Of a DNA stretch of 64,000 bases, positions 1 through 11,489 are shown one piece after another. How positions within the stretch are numbered: position 1 is the stretch's first letter; every line of letters begins with the position of its first letter. The stretch is taken from contig OX467092.1 in assembly GCA_950106755.1 (NCBI GenBank), forward strand, positions 310,001-374,000, written 5' to 3'. A program made the translations under genes and the position numbers. Source of the DNA: Climacium dendroides (lineage: Eukaryota; Streptophyta; Bryopsida; Hypnales; Climaciaceae). The notes under the pieces were generated by a model, which did no database searches, was not told the DNA's origin, and worked only from the letters and a program-made list of their open reading frames with translations.

Positions 1-169
1 CCTTCGATTCTTTATTTTTTTTATTTTCCATTCCTCCGATCTTGTTATGAGCAGTTGATTGGGTACTACTGTTAGGTACAGCATGCTTCGGTAGCAGTAT
101 AGTAATGATGATAAATACTGGTACATATACTAATTGATTTAAAAAAGTCAAAAGTTTTTTACTCTTGAT

Positions 170-376
170 GAATATTTTTACCAAGTGTGGTTGTAGAGTT
201 TTCCCACTTAGAATAATACTAGGATTTATTATTTTCACGAATATTTTTACCAAGTGTGGTTGTAGAGTTTTTCCACTTAGAATGATACTAGGATTTATTA
301 TTTTCACGAATATTTTTACCAAGTGTGGTTGTAGAGTTTTCCCACTTAGAATGATACTAGGATTTATTATTTTCGT
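170..376. repeat. Tandem repeat, three 69-bp units
   Basis: Three head-to-tail copies of a 69-bp unit begin at about 170, 239 and 308. Each holds the words CCAAGTGTGGTTGTAGAG and TAGGATTTATTATTTTC, and the copies differ at only a few bases. An 80-codon open frame runs through them only because 69 is a multiple of three. I see no sign that it is coding. A recent local duplication is the simplest reading. Confidence 0.9.
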
Positions 377-429
377 GAAAATACTTACAAGGAGCAAAAA
401 GTTATAGCATTTCTAAAGCAGTTAGTGTG

Positions 430-830
430 GGTAACACTATTTAGTAATTTTAGTGTATTTCATTTGCGGTGTTCATGATCACCACCCTAACGATGGTATT
501 TAGTGTTGGCAACTCTAATTACGGAGCGCAACACTAAATGTCAACAATCTTGTTAGTGTTATCAACACTAAATGTCAACATAGACACTATTTATCAACTA
601 TTGGACAAAATTATTTTACAAAATTACATTTAGTGTTACATATTATTTTATCAAATTACAATGAAAAAAATAAAAACCTAAAAATATGAATTAAGAAATG
701 GTGAACACAACACTAAATGCAAACCAATTGAAATTTTGAGTGGGTGTGGTAGAAATTCAAGTAAAACTATTAGTAACATAACATTAAATACCATCATTAG
801 TGTAGTTGACGTGACTTCAAGTTCATTGAG
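430..830. repeat. AT-rich zone with recurring AACACTAAATG / TTTAGTGTT words
   Basis: The words AACACTAAATG and their inverse (TTTAGTGTT, TTAGTGTTA) recur at least eight times on both strands within about 400 bp. Pairs such as GATGGTATTTAGTG (about 492) and CATTAAATACCATCATTAGTG read inverted (about 783) could fold back on each other. This resembles a degraded foldback or MITE-like element, but I could not fix its ends or a target duplication. No gene is seen here. Confidence 0.4.
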
Positions 831-905
831 AAATTCATGGTCAATGCAAACGCCGTGGACCAAAACGCACACGCCATGAAAAAGCAAGACCAAAACCAGG
901 GGTAG

Positions 906-963
906 CGTGAACTACACCAAGGAACCCTATCAGACCCGACAGGGTTCCTTGGGGTAGCTTACG
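906..963. repeat. Imperfect 58-bp palindrome upstream of locus C
   Basis: The core at 917-952 pairs CCAAGGAACCCTATC with ACAGGGTTCCTTGG around the centre AGACCCG. The pairing extends outward, imperfectly, through CTAC and GTAG. The sequence GACCCGACAGG recurs at about 1,411 in a second palindrome. It may be a locus-C counterpart of the sites seen in loci A and B, or an unrelated foldback. Confidence 0.7.
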
Positions 964-1394
964 GTACTCCTATTTCTCGTCTTGCTATCCTAGTCTCCAT
1001 GGTGAGGGACGCTCAATATGCACGTTAGTAGTGGGTTTACAGTACGTTTCAATAGCCATGTTTGGGTGCATTCACCGGGAATGACCTCAAGTGATGTCCA
1101 CGTGATTTTGTTTTGCATGTATTGAAAAAAAGTTGAATTTTGACTTTATTTTCCTCCAAGTCTAATTTAGTTTCTTGTCATACCTTTGATGGAAAAATCA
1201 CCGAAAATTAATTGTTTATTCTTTATGGAAGTTTACGAAATCCATTGTGAGGAAGCAATAAAGGGAACTACTGTAAATTAGTTGTTTACTTTGACCTTTA
1301 ATGTATTTACTAGATATGAAGTGTCCAACCTCTACCTTTAAGTTTCTGTCAGTGCTGGACTGCAAGACAAAAAAATAGGGTAGCGCAAGGTACT

Positions 1395-1427
1395 ATATAA
1401 ACCCCCGTTGGACCCGACAGGATTTAT
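1395..1427. repeat. Second imperfect palindrome upstream of locus C
   Basis: TATAAACCC pairs with ATTTATA around CCGTTGGACCCGACAGG. The word GACCCGACAGG is shared with the palindrome at 906-963. The arms are less perfect than in the first copy. The function is unknown. Confidence 0.5.
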
Positions 1428-1814
1428 AGGTGTGGGTGGCATTACACTTCATTCTGGTCATGTAGAAAGAAGTATATTTTTAATTTTAGGAATGTTTCAA
1501 TGTGCATGAGTTTTATTTTTATAATTGTTTTGATTCCTTGAGTTTCCTCCCTGTATGATTATAAGGAAGGGGTAGGCATATGTCATAAGAGGGCTTTTCC
1601 TATTTTCGTGCAAATTACAAAATTTATAAATATTTGGTATTCCAGCTATGGGAATGCTGAAATGGAAGTCAAGTAAGTTTGAGATGTCAATTTTTGTTTT
1701 TAATATTGATTTTTTCTTCTTACTTTTTATTAATGTACTCTTAGTATTATTTTCTAAAAATTTATTCGATTGTAATTAACATTGACCTACCTTATTATTA
1801 AAATGGTTTTGCAG

Positions 1815-2267
1815 ATGAATACACATGAGAGTTTGAACGACCATGCCCTTTTATCAATACCTTCCAATATGGCAATCCATATTGCAGATGTTGTGGGAAC
1901 TTCGGAACCTAGAACTCTAGAAGACAGAAACATCAACATTGCTAGCTAGTCATTGCCTCATGAAGACATTGACTTGGTAAGCCTTGGAGACATTCTTGAT
2001 GCTTGTGACCGAGCAGCTGATCAATTAGATGAACCTTGTTGCAGTAGGTTTAGTGATTCCAAAAAACGAAAATGAAAACAACCAATGTTCTCTCTTGAGA
2101 GTTCTGAGACTGAGTATAGTAGCTCTAATTGTTAAACATCAATCTCCATTTCTAGTCCACCAATTGAGGATATTAGAGATACTACTGGCAGCTCTGGATT
2201 GGGCAGGCACGATATTGTCCTCATCCACTTGAGTTCTGATTCAGATGCTAGTGTAGAAATTGATTGA
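1815..2267 (+). pseudogene. Remnant of small acidic gene beside locus C (paralog of 38,252-38,790)
   Basis: One reading frame ends in LSSDSDASVEID followed by TGA at 2265-2267. This matches the end of the minus-strand gene at 38,252 (LLLSSDSEKDVEID, also TGA). Upstream, a segment reading HEDIDLVSLGDILDACD aligns with the paralog's acidic stretch. The same frame is broken by TAG near 1,948, TGA near 2,073 and TAA near 2,134, so the copy is decayed. A splice-acceptor-like TTTTGCAG precedes 1,815. The gene sits just upstream of the ParB-methyltransferase-like gene in both loci C and D, so it is part of the same cassette, possibly even its first exon. I recognise no domain. It is acidic and serine-rich. 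Confidence 0.7.
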
Positions 2268-2491
2268 GTTTGAAAGGAATAGAGGCAGCTGCAGTGTTGC
2301 AGCATTTGTATTACTTAGTCATTGGTGTTATTATGATACGGGCGATTATGTATTACTTGTACAATCCTTTGTAATTATTGAGAATTTTCTTACCATCATA
2401 GTAAAGATTTGTTTTGCAAGTTGAATTTGGAACTTCTGGAGGACTTTCGTATATTTCATAATTGCTCTAAAAAATGTACATGATCTTGCAG

Positions 2492-5400
2492 ATGGAGGAG
2501 TCACCAATTAATCTGTCACAGGTAGAGGAAGTTCATTCAACTCCACCTACTAGTGAAAGAGGTCATCTAGAAATTGGCACTGAGGAAGAAGGAGATGTTG
2601 AGAAGAATGATGTTGATGAGGAGGAGGAGAAGGAGTTGTTGGAAGATGAACTCCGATGGTTGCAGAAGGTAGACTCTGTGGCTACCATCGAGAGTTTGAG
2701 GATGAGGCCTCAGAAACACTCCCGAATGTGCATACCTTTGTGTAGATTGGTACCCATGCTAATGGTTAGGCCCACCCTCTCTTGTAATCTTGTAAAGCTT
2801 GAATAAGAGTTTGTTCATGGATATCGGGATGGAGCCGCAGTTTTTTATGTTTCCACAACTAATGAGGCGGGGGAGTCTTCTGAATTCTCGAGAGATGAAA
2901 TGGATGCTTGGAGTCCTTTGTGGAAATCAGAGAATGACATCTTCAATGAGTACTTAGATTATTGCCAGAGTTGAGGTACTTGAAGAACTCGAAGTTCTTT
3001 ATTTGTGATGGAAATCACCATCGCTTGGCGTGGATGAATCATATCTCGAGGCTGCATGTGGCGGATCAAGCTTGGCACATTTCAGTAGATAGCATCATTT
3101 TGGACACGAAAAGGAGAATAGAGCTTGTTATGTAGATTATGCATGACATCAATAAGTAAGCGTGTATCATATGATGTTGTTTGATTGAACTTAATCTTTG
3201 ACTTTTATTATTTTGTTATTCAATTTATTCATATGTATGAAATGATTTTATAGCCTAATGTGAATTGTAGGTCAACGGAGGATTCCCATGTGAAGACCGA
3301 TCTAGTTTACACTCTTTATCGTGTTCAGAAGTATGGGCTTCTTCCCATGGAGAAGTTCAATGAAATGTTGAGACCTTCTAAGAGGAAACGTTGTGGTACG
3401 CAATCAGTGAGAAAAACATGGTACTCAATGCCAATGGAGGTCTTCACGGCTTTTGATTTTTGGGTAAGAGTGAGAATGTTCTAACTATTTTATATATCTT
3501 TCATTTTAGGTCATTACAATATAGGAAGGGCTGAAGAATGTGCAAATTTGGTATAATTGAAATTGTGTTGATGTTATTTTTTAGCAAGAGATAGCTCAAG
3601 GAGCGGATGCCGCAGTACGGAAGTACAATGAAGTGACAGCATCTGAAGATAAAAGTGATCAAGGGGTGGCTAATGCCATGAGGGTTGGAGCTAAGGAGAA
3701 GGCGGCAAAGTTGTATGTGAAAATGGAAAAATTGCTTGCGGTGGCAAATCCTACTCACGGTCTAGAATTTCTGGAAGAGGTGATGAAGATTTATGATGTA
3801 AAAAACGATTGTCTTATTTTTTATTATTGTGATTTATTTAATGCTGAATTTTTTTTATTTCCTTGTCAAGGTTGAAAAGCATTGGACCACAAATGAGGTT
3901 CCTGAAATGACATTGGAAAAGCTACAAATGATAGCCACTTGCAATACCTCTGCAGTACAGAAGACAAAGTTGTTGAAGTGGTAGAATTCGTCCATGCCTT
4001 CACGGGATGCCCGACGTTTCCCTCCAAAGCCAGTTTTTGAAGAGAAATTGGGGCCTTTCGTCAATAAATGGGTTTGGTGGGCAGGGGTAAGTGTTTGTAT
4101 TTATGTAAATGATATTTCATGTATATAATGACAAAATCATGAAGTACTACATTTTGCAGTTTTGGTTTTTCATGTATACGAAACGATAATGGAATTGTAC
4201 TGATAAGAATATAATGCAGATTGAGGATAGTGCGGTAGAGTACTTTGACAATGTAGTCAATAAAGATGGCCTAAAAATCAATATGGCATCCCCACTTCAA
4301 TTGGAGTATCTTCCAGAGTATATAGAAAGATGGAGAAGGAAGATTTGGGATTAAGGTTTTGGCCTGGCTTTGAAGGGATCAAACCCTTTTAAGAAGTCAG
4401 AGACCTTCTCAAATTTTGATGGATCAAATGACGCTGTTCGTAGAGTTCTTTTCCAGTATGTTTATGTAAATATGAATTTCATGTTTTCTTACTTTCTTCG
4501 AAAGATGAGCATACGTAGTTATTTGTTCAATGAATTTGTGTTATTTGTAACAAGGAATTCGGCTATGTGATTGTTACTAATTTTTTGAATGTTCTTATTG
4601 TAGGTATTTCAAGTACAAGCTTTTAGGGAAGAACGCCATCCCTAGGGAGGATCTTCCTCCATTTCTAACCACATGGTTGGACCGGAGTTCTAAAGAGTGC
4701 ATGTTCACGTCAAGCCAACTGAAGACATTCACGACGGCTCATCTGAGTGGTGGTGCGTGGTATCTAGATTGTCCGTTGACATTTACTCATCCATCAGAAG
4801 TAGAACTTCGGAAATCACTAGATGGTCTTGGCGTCATTGACTTGGAGGTTCCCGAATTCAACAACTACACTGATCAACAAAAGAAGAAAGCAATTGCAAG
4901 GAGAATGGTTACTGACAAGAAAAAAGAGAACAAAGAGCAAGAGATTCGTGAGAACAAGGAGAAGAAAGAAGCGGAGCGTCTTCTGAAGTTCGCAGAGAAG
5001 GAGAAGGAGAAAGAATAGGATAAGGGGAAAGGCAAAGGCAAGAAGAAAGAAGAAGGCAATAAACAAGTACCGGCGTCTTCAACGGTTGATCAAAACTTGC
5101 ACATGCAAAGTGGATCCCAAAGTGGGTTGAAGAGGAAGGCGATACTTCCAGATTTCACAGAGGACATCGTAACACAAGGTACTCAAGTCATAGTTCTTGG
5201 TGATGATGCAGACGTCACTTCAGAGGAATTGATCTTGAACGTCTCTATAGTGGACGTGATGGATAACATGGAGTCCGAGGTGCCCAAGTGCTATACTGAA
5301 GTGACAACCTTTTTGAAGAAGGTAACCATGATACTTTGTCTAGAACTATGAATCCTTTTTTTTGTGGACCTTTGAAAAAAAGTTGTATAAATAATTGATT

Positions 5401-6792
5401 GTTTGCATAAATTCGTTTCTGCAGTTGGCACCAGGGAAGTCCCGTATGTATGGAGGTAAAGTGAGCCAAGCACCTTTAGTGGACCTCATCTTCTTTGACT
5501 GCCAAGAGAATTTACCTGTCCCAGATGTATCTTCTCCAGAGAAAGCAATACCTTCATGGAATTCAGATCCAGAGTATGAAGCCATTCAATCGGCCTTCTT
5601 CTTTGCAGATATGCACTTACAAGACCATGGTTGCATGATAGTATTTCAGTCGTGGTGTGCTGATTCAAAGGGCATTATTGTAGGATTGTGCGAGTTTTAT
5701 CCTTCACTGGTATTGAAGAAGGAATGGTTGGGCATCAATCATATGCATTTAACTTCAGCTGTGGAGGACTCGGAAACAGTTAGTGTTTTTCAAATATTTT
5801 CTTAATTTTAATGGAAACTGGCATTGACAGATGGTTGTATTCTTTTCTAATACATAATTTTTTTGTGACTGTAGATTTTGAAGTTTGGAATCACTTTCTT
5901 GGTGAAGGACCTCGGTGATAAAGAGAAGTCAGGGTTCTCTTTAAAGCGATCACAAGCAATGCAAAAGGCAAAAGTAGACCTACGCAAGGATGATACATTA
6001 AATAACTACACAACTAAAGAGAGCATGTTGATCAATCCACTAACCAAAATTCCATGGCGAGGGCCTCGCGAAAAGGATGCTAGGTTCTTCCAATTCCTTA
6101 TAGAGGGGACAACTGAAGAAGGCGACTTGGTTTTCGACTGCACAGCATCCACTGGTTAGTTTTCATTTTAGTAACTGAATTTTCATATATGTGTTCATAT
6201 AATGATTCATTGATATGAATTGCATTTTGTAATTTGTAGGTGCATCAATTACAACATGTCGCGGCACGGGACGACACATAGTGGCTTTAGAGGAAGACAA
6301 CACTGTTTTTCACAGCGTCCTTGAACCTATGAAAAGGAACACTGAAGAAGATGTGATAATAACTGAAACGCAACTACCACAGCCGGCTGCATCTTTACAA
6401 GATCCAGACACAATGACAGTGGTTCCTCGGAAATTTCCTCGCCGAACTAAACCTAGTAAGTAAGTTTTTCATATTTTTCAAGTGCTATTTGACATCCTAC
6501 TTCTTCTATTTCGTGACTCTAATATTCTATATGTTTTTTTTGTAGGCGTAAGAAACTGATGTCCACAGATGCATTGAGGAAGAGACGCAAACTAGTACTA
6601 AGTCCAAAGAAGCCTTTTGATCTCCCAGTTTATGCTGAGCAATTAGCATCAGCATTTGCAAACTTTGGTAGCTTAGAACCAAAACGTAGAAAAGATACCT
6701 ATGCTCTTAATGTTGTGCAATTTATAGATGAATCGGCAGCAGAGGGGAAAGAGACTTCAGAGTCTGAGAGTAGCTTGGCATCTGCAACTTAG
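2492..6792 (+). pseudogene. Locus C: broken ParB-like plus beta-methyltransferase-like gene (10 exons)
   Basis: Exons inferred from GT-AG sites and comparison with locus D: 2492-3155, 3271-3463, 3585-3779, 3871-4086, 4220-4455, 4604-5321, 5425-5778, 5875-6154, 6240-6459, 6546-6792. Exon 1 starts at ATG 2492 and holds an acidic stretch and a ParB/Srx-like motif, CDGNHHRLAWM. Exon 6 has a Lys/Glu-rich coiled coil. Exons 7-9 look like a permuted beta-class DNA methyltransferase: a motif IV-like region reading LVDLIFFDCQENLP, with no [DNS]PP[YFW], then GPREKDARF and VFDCTASTGASI plus TGRHIVALEED, resembling motif X and the SAM-binding motif I. The copy is disabled by TAA 2804-2806, a frameshift near 2,955-2,965, TAG 3133-3135, a TAG in exon 4, a TAA in exon 5 and TAG 5016-5018. 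The final TAG is shared with D. Loss of motif IV argues against catalysis even in the intact ancestor. Confidence 0.75.
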
Positions 6793-7843
6793 TCCACTAC
6801 AACCTAGATTTATAAGATTGACATATCTCATGAGTCAAATTATTATGTATTCATTTACAGTATGATTTGATTTGATTGTGTGTTTTATGGCTACATCTTT
6901 AGTATGATTCATTCCCCTTCAACATTTTGCATTTTATGTTTTCTGTCAAAATTAACTCTTGAATGTCGGATAGGGTCCCGTAGAAATCAATGATTCTAGA
7001 ACCGTGTGACATCATTTACTTTAACAATACCAAAAATAATTATAGGGAGTCAAAGTATTGTAGAAAATCTCTCTTTCCCACCTTTAATTATGTGGATGAA
7101 TAGTTGCAGTTACGTCCTACATATGAGATTATTTTGTCATTCATTAGACATTTGACATCCTATATGGCCTTTCTGGGTTGAACACAATTGGTTGTTGCAA
7201 TTTTTTATTTCATTTAAGTTTGTAAGTAAGTAAAATTTCAGAAGAATGAGCTCACATCTTCACAAAAAAAAATACACTTACATCCACAATCATAGGTCCC
7301 CCACATTTTTTTAATAAAAAATCTTTCCCGCTCATAGGCTCACAGGCTCATGGGCTCACGCTCACAAGCTCGCCTGCTAGCAACCCTGAAGATCTCCCTA
7401 AAACAAGAATACTTTGCATGCATCAAATTTTGCACTCGTCAATAATTAGGGGAGTGCTTCATGTGCTTAGAAATGAAAGAAATTATATAGTTATTGTTCA
7501 CTATTTAAATTGTTCATTGCAATAGAGTTTGTATGATTGGATTGGAAGATCTATGGACCAAGTTTCCATGATTTTAGCATCCAATTGACAATAGAATTGA
7601 TGTTCCAAAACCCATTGAGAGATCCTCCACTAACAACTACTTGAAGCATAGATGGCTCCTATTCCTCTTAGTTCCTCATTGAACAGTGTATTTTATATAA
7701 TTGCATTGTGAAATTTCTAGACAGAGGTGTAGAATATGTGTTGGCTTCACTAACAATTATGGTATTGAAGTGGTACAATTTGATTCCTAGGCTAAAATGT
7801 AAGTTTTATCTAAATTCATCAAGAATAATAATGGAATGCCAAG
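6793..7843. other. Locus C 3' flank; no gene
   Basis: The first 100 bp after the stop resemble the 3' flank of locus D: both contain ATAAGAT(T/G)GACATATCT and TTTGATTTGATTT. A second shared block, at 7,261-7,392, ends in GCTAGCAACC and is listed separately. Otherwise the stretch is AT-rich and I see no gene in it. Confidence 0.6.
7261..7392. repeat. Conserved outer flank shared by loci C and D
   Basis: A stretch rich in GCTCACAGGCTCATGGGCTC-like words, ending GCTAGCAACC, is mirrored at 32,680-32,830 beginning GGTTGCTAGC. Each lies about 500-800 bp beyond the 3' end of its gene, in matching orientation relative to the gene. This marks the likely outer limit of the duplicated C/D unit on this side. 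The outermost bases GGTTGCTAGC may be its terminus. Confidence 0.6.
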
Positions 7844-8720
7844 TGTCGCAACCCAAATTTTTAATTTTTTCTCTCTATCGTGTTTTAAAACACAAAATCC
7901 GGAAATAGTATACCCGGGTTGGTACAGGAAGAAGAGAAAAATTAAAAGTTAGAATAATTAGGGAAACAAATAGTCATCAACCGGAAAAGAAATAGAACGG
8001 ATATTAGAAACGAATCCGGTCCAGATTTAAAGTTAGAGGAATGGATTCAGGATTTGCGCCCAAAAAAGTGGAAAAAAGTAATGATTAGGGTTCTAGTGTA
8101 CAAAAAGCTTCCTTTAAGATTTGGACCTCCCATTTGCATCTGAGAGCTTTAGCCTTCTTCCACATTCTCAGTTATTTAAACACTTCTATGTGTGTGTGCA
8201 TATTTCCTTTGCCTTGAGTAGAGATTAGATTAAGGTGAAGTATTAGCCGTGTGTATCTAAGAGAGTGTAGTTGGTTGAGATCGGACGAGCATCGTGAGAG
8301 TTTTTGTGAGAATTGGTGCAGGTGGTAACTCAGTTGAGACCGAGGAGAGATTGTGAGAAACAAGACGTGCGGCTAAAAGGGAAGTGAGGTAACAAATCGG
8401 TGAGGGGTTGAATGCCGCAGCTAAAGTGCCCCAGATCTCAGGGACAAGCAAGCACACCTAAAATAGAGATTAAGGTCAGAAAGGTGGTGCCTTTAGAACC
8501 TAGTGGGGACCGAGAGAAATCAAAGTTGATGGAGGATCTCTTTACCATGGGGTACGCAGGTTTCTACGAAAAATCCTAGGGCTTCAAAAATGAAGCTATA
8601 GTTAGGGAGCTCATAGAAAGAGCCCCTAACTAATTCGATAACACCATCCGTCTAGTTCCACTTAGGGAGATTTGGAAAGGGGTGTACGCATTCGAAGAAG
8701 GAGGCACGACACAAGCAAGC
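7844..8720 (+). mobile_element. Truncated retroelement: LTR-like start and partial gag
   Basis: TGTCGCAACCC at 7,844 resembles an LTR edge; the Gypsy LTRs in this window end in GG(G/T)CGCGACA on the other strand. From about 8,413 a plus-strand frame reads MPQLKCPRSQ, then MEDLFTMGYAGFYEKS, in the style of a retrotransposon gag, but it contains two TAG/TAA stops. It stops abruptly at about 8,720, where the sequence shared with 56,974 begins. I interpret it as an old retroelement cut by the locus-A element. No primer-binding site was recognised, so the LTR part is tentative. Confidence 0.45.
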
Positions 8721-8746
8721 AACACTATATTCATTAAAATGAGAGT
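8721..8746. repeat. Candidate left terminal inverted repeat of locus-A element
   Basis: This contains CATTAAAATGAGAGT, the reverse complement of the 15-mer at 27,539. It is followed by TTTCCA, which is also present after the matching repeat at 56,974-56,999. In both places the upstream sequence is a truncated retroelement and the downstream sequence leads to a homologous gene cluster. Confidence 0.5.
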
Positions 8747-8940
8747 TTTCCAAGAAAATGAGAGGTTCTAAATACATAGTTTTCTTTAAACATAGGTGAT
8801 TTTGTTCTATACGGAGAGAGAAAAGCAATGCATCATTAGGAAAGAGTCTAAATACTGGAAGTCTTTTATGAGAAGAATGGAATTTACTGATAATATCCAT
8901 CAAATATACAAGTAATAGTGTGTACACAATGGAATGACAC

Positions 8941-9039
8941 TTTGGATTCTAGACTTTACAATAGCCTTTTATAAGGAACCCAAAATTACATTTGGATTGT
9001 AGACTTTACAGTAGCCTTTTATAAGGAACCCAAAATGTT
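8941..9039. repeat. 50-bp tandem duplication
   Basis: Two adjacent 50-bp copies at 8,941-8,990 and 8,991-9,039 each contain AGACTTTACA(A/G)TAGCC and TTTTATAAGGAACCCAAAAT. They differ at a few bases. They lie in the 3' flank of the first locus-A gene. Confidence 0.9.
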
Positions 9040-9130
9040 ATCATGGTCAACAATTGTTGATGTTCAACTGTACATCTACATTGTACCGGATGATGTAGCT
9101 CATGCTCCGTAATAATCATAATGTGCTTTA

Positions 9131-9850
9131 CTACTGTGACATACTCTTCAACTTCTCATATGCCTTCAATATTTCCGGTCCTCTACTGTACCCAGTACAA
9201 ATTGCGGACCGCTCTCGAATGATGTCCCACTTTTGCTTCTCCAAGGACCTTTCTTCCGCAACATCCCATAAACGACGGCTCCCTTCTAGTCGGGACTCTC
9301 CACTAAGACTTGAGCGCTGACGTTTTGGAACATTCAAGTATCTATGTCTATGAATTAGAGGTAGTGGAACCTCCGATGTGGTCGCCTCTGCAATATACAT
9401 GGAAGAGCTCCGAGATCGCTTCGTTTGGACACCCTCTGTCAGTGGAGGAAGGCGGGGAAGAAAGGAAGCAATATCTGGACGCACTTGGCAAATCTCACTT
9501 GGAATGCCTAAAGTTACATTTGTTCCAATGCCTGGACAACCTTCCTCCCCGTAAAGCTTTCTTTGAGTCATTCGATCAGAAGTAGACGGCAAACCACGTT
9601 GGCCAACGGATCGTAGCGGCGACGGGGAGCAAGAAAGCCGCGGACGCGTCCTACCACTTGGAGGACTGTCGACCACGTTGTCCTCAATAGGCTTCGTCGA
9701 GAAATCCATGGTGGAATTTGTAGTAGCGGCCGAACACAGTAAATTTCCAGTGCTGAGAATGATGTATTGCCCATAGTCTAAGATGGAGTCAGCAGAAGCT
9801 GCACAAGCGAATCCACCTTTCGGAACATGGGCCTCCGAAGTTCTCATCAT
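9131..9850 (-). CDS. Locus A gene 1, unknown function (paralog of 58,601-59,233)
   Basis: A 239-codon open frame starts at ATG 9850, preceded by an acceptor-like GCTTGATAG, so it may be the last exon of a longer gene. It ends with TAG. I recognise no known domain. Conserved with the locus-B copy are SADSILDYGQY, the following LCSAAT(T/A)NSTMD and STKP, a Pro/Ser/Arg-rich middle, and the C-terminal GYSRGPEILKA. The C-terminal third is basic and rich in charged residues. It lies downstream of the HAD-like gene on the same strand, separated by about 400 bp that hold two A-type palindromes. The B copy has the same layout. Unlike its two neighbours, this A copy shows no internal stop. A DNA- or RNA-binding role is possible from composition only. 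Confidence 0.6.
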   Translation of the reverse strand: MMRTSEAHVPKGGFACAASADSILDYGQYIILSTGNLLCSAATTNSTMDFSTKPIEDNVVDSPPSGRTRPRLSCSPSPLRSVGQRGLPSTSDRMTQRKLYGEEGCPGIGTNVTLGIPSEICQVRPDIASFLPRLPPLTEGVQTKRSRSSSMYIAEATTSEVPLPLIHRHRYLNVPKRQRSSLSGESRLEGSRRLWDVAEERSLEKQKWDIIRERSAICTGYSRGPEILKAYEKLKSMSQ

Positions 9851-10014
9851 CTATCAAGCAAAGAAAGGCACCGATTGAAGAAGAACATAATTCAAATTGA
9901 GAAAACACTGCCGCGCAATACACAGACTTAACAATATAAGAACTAAAACAGAAGACAACACCCAGCAAAAAGCTCAAAAGAACTTTGACATGTATATAAG
10001 CTAAGCATGTGCTG

Positions 10015-10212
10015 TTTAGATCAGACCGACCTAAACTGCACAAGTTGAAACGAATGAAGTGGATCACACAACATACTGGAACAAAGCAGTTCAAACATAT
10101 CACACACAAAACTGATATTGCTTAAACGTTCTGAATGGATTCATTCAATCCACCAGTCTACTAGTATCAATTAAAAAATAAGTATATACAATTTAAGGCG
10201 GACCGAGCTAAA
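10015..10212. repeat. Two A-type 21-bp palindromes between locus A genes 1 and 2
   Basis: The sites are 10,015-10,035 (arms TTTAGATCAG and CCGACCTAAA around A) and 10,192-10,212 (arms TTTAAGGCGG and CCGAGCTAAA around A). Locus B has two palindromes at the matching place (59,353 and 59,448) with a different consensus. They sit between the stop of gene 2 and the start of the gene 1 exon. Confidence 0.85.
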
Positions 10213-10266
10213 ATGCGCCAGTCTTGCAGTCGAACTACACTTCCCTAGGAAACCATAGACCATGAC

Positions 10267-11282
10267 CTAACTCAAACTAGACGAAGCGCGAACTACTTCC
10301 ATTAGCACTTCGTATTCCTTGCGGTTCCTTTCGTCGCAAAGCATTCGTCGCCCAATTCTTCCAGGACCATTTTCCTTGAATGCCTTCAAACCTTGGTCTC
10401 GAGCTATGTGTAAACGTTGAAACCAAGGAAGCAAAACATCGAAAAGAAAGGAGTCCCGCGGACCATTCCCTCTATAATTCCACGAATCAGGCAGTATGAC
10501 ATTATAAGGCCTATTCATTATATGCTTCATAGGACTGTCATCTACAATGACAGTATTGTCAGACGAGAAGCTTCCTCTTCTATCTTTAAATAACCGGTCT
10601 AGATTTTTGAGGAATAAGTCCTTGTCCGTTCCTGGTACTTAAGATATTGAGAAATCAGTTCAGTGGTAGACTTCTTCATAGAACTCCACACTAAAACTAT
10701 TGCAAATTTTTGAAGCTCTGTAATGAAATTAGAGCAATGAGGCCGCATCCACATAGCCTTGGGTCCGACTAGCGCGGGCTCAGTTGCAGAGTGCGGCTGC
10801 GAGAAGTCTCTCAATTTTTTGTGCGACAATCCCTTGGACTTCCAATCTTCGCAGACACATAGAATGCCATTTAGATCCAGGACAACATTGATCCACTTGT
10901 CCGCCACCCTGGACCTGAATGGACGATCGACGCCCTCCGAAGTCCCTCCACAACGACATGGAGGATCGGATTCCTGCTGTCAAAAGGAATAGAGCGAGGA
11001 CAGTTAACATTCTGCACGTCCTCTTGTCGACACTACAATGATACGAATTCCAGAACCCGTGGACAATAGGGAAATGAACATACCTGCTGCTGAGAGGACT
11101 CAGCAAGAACATCAGGTTCAGTCTCGGGTTGAATGTCAGTCGTAACCACCTTCTTTGATTCACTTTGAAGAGGTTCTAGCATCGGCATTTCATCAAGGGC
11201 AACAAACTCATTTTCCAACACAGGAATTGATGGTGCTATAGAAGAAGCGCGAGTTGTACAAACATTGAAAGCATTCTGAAGC
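10267..11282 (-). pseudogene. Locus A gene 2: broken FCP1/NIF-type HAD phosphatase-like gene
   Basis: Exon 1 (about 11,282-11,084) follows CTATTGCAG and ends at a GTATGT donor. Exon 2 is 10,973-10,267. The frame reads DKWINVVLDLNGILCVCE, with the HAD nucleophile motif as DLNG rather than DxDx(T/V), and later NTVIVDDSPMKHI (motif III) and LLPWFQRL. Compared with locus B, about 30 codons are missing near 10,620-10,635 and the reading frame shifts there, so the N- and C-terminal halves lie in different frames. In B the missing segment might include a short intron, but A's frames still do not join. The C-terminal half stays open to a TAG at the same aligned position as in B. FCP1/NIF proteins dephosphorylate proteins such as the RNA polymerase II tail, but DLNG members may be inactive. 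Confidence 0.75.
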
Positions 11283-11468
11283 CCTGCAATAGAAGAATTA
11301 AGATAGAATGTTGTGTAAGACAACGATATATTACAGCCTCAACAAATGAGTGTTAAAATACAAAATTGATTACAAAATTTGGAACTCCATAGTTCAGTCC
11401 ACTAGAAGTTTCCGTGTCCATAAAAAAACTCTATACACTATATCTACAAATGCAGCTCTAGAATACAC

Positions 11469-11489
11469 ATCAACTCGAGCCGAGCTACA
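11469..11489. repeat. B-type palindrome inside locus A
   Basis: CAACTCGAG followed by CCGAGCTACAA fits the locus-B palindrome consensus rather than the A type. Its counterpart at the same place in locus B is 60,936-60,956. It lies between the end of gene 3 and the start of gene 2. It suggests that the two palindrome types share ancestry. Confidence 0.6.

Noticed and set aside
165..407. 80-codon ORF across the 69-bp tandem repeat
   Set aside because: It is open only because the repeat period is a multiple of three. There is no start context, domain or paralog.
4818..5066. Minus-strand Leu/Phe-rich ORFs that look like membrane segments
   Set aside because: They are the antisense of the Lys/Glu-rich coiled coil in locus C exon 6.
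10267..11282. Locus A HAD-like gene as a functional two-exon gene
   Set aside because: The N- and C-terminal halves lie in different frames, with about 30 codons missing relative to locus B, and no splice pair that I can see reconciles them.
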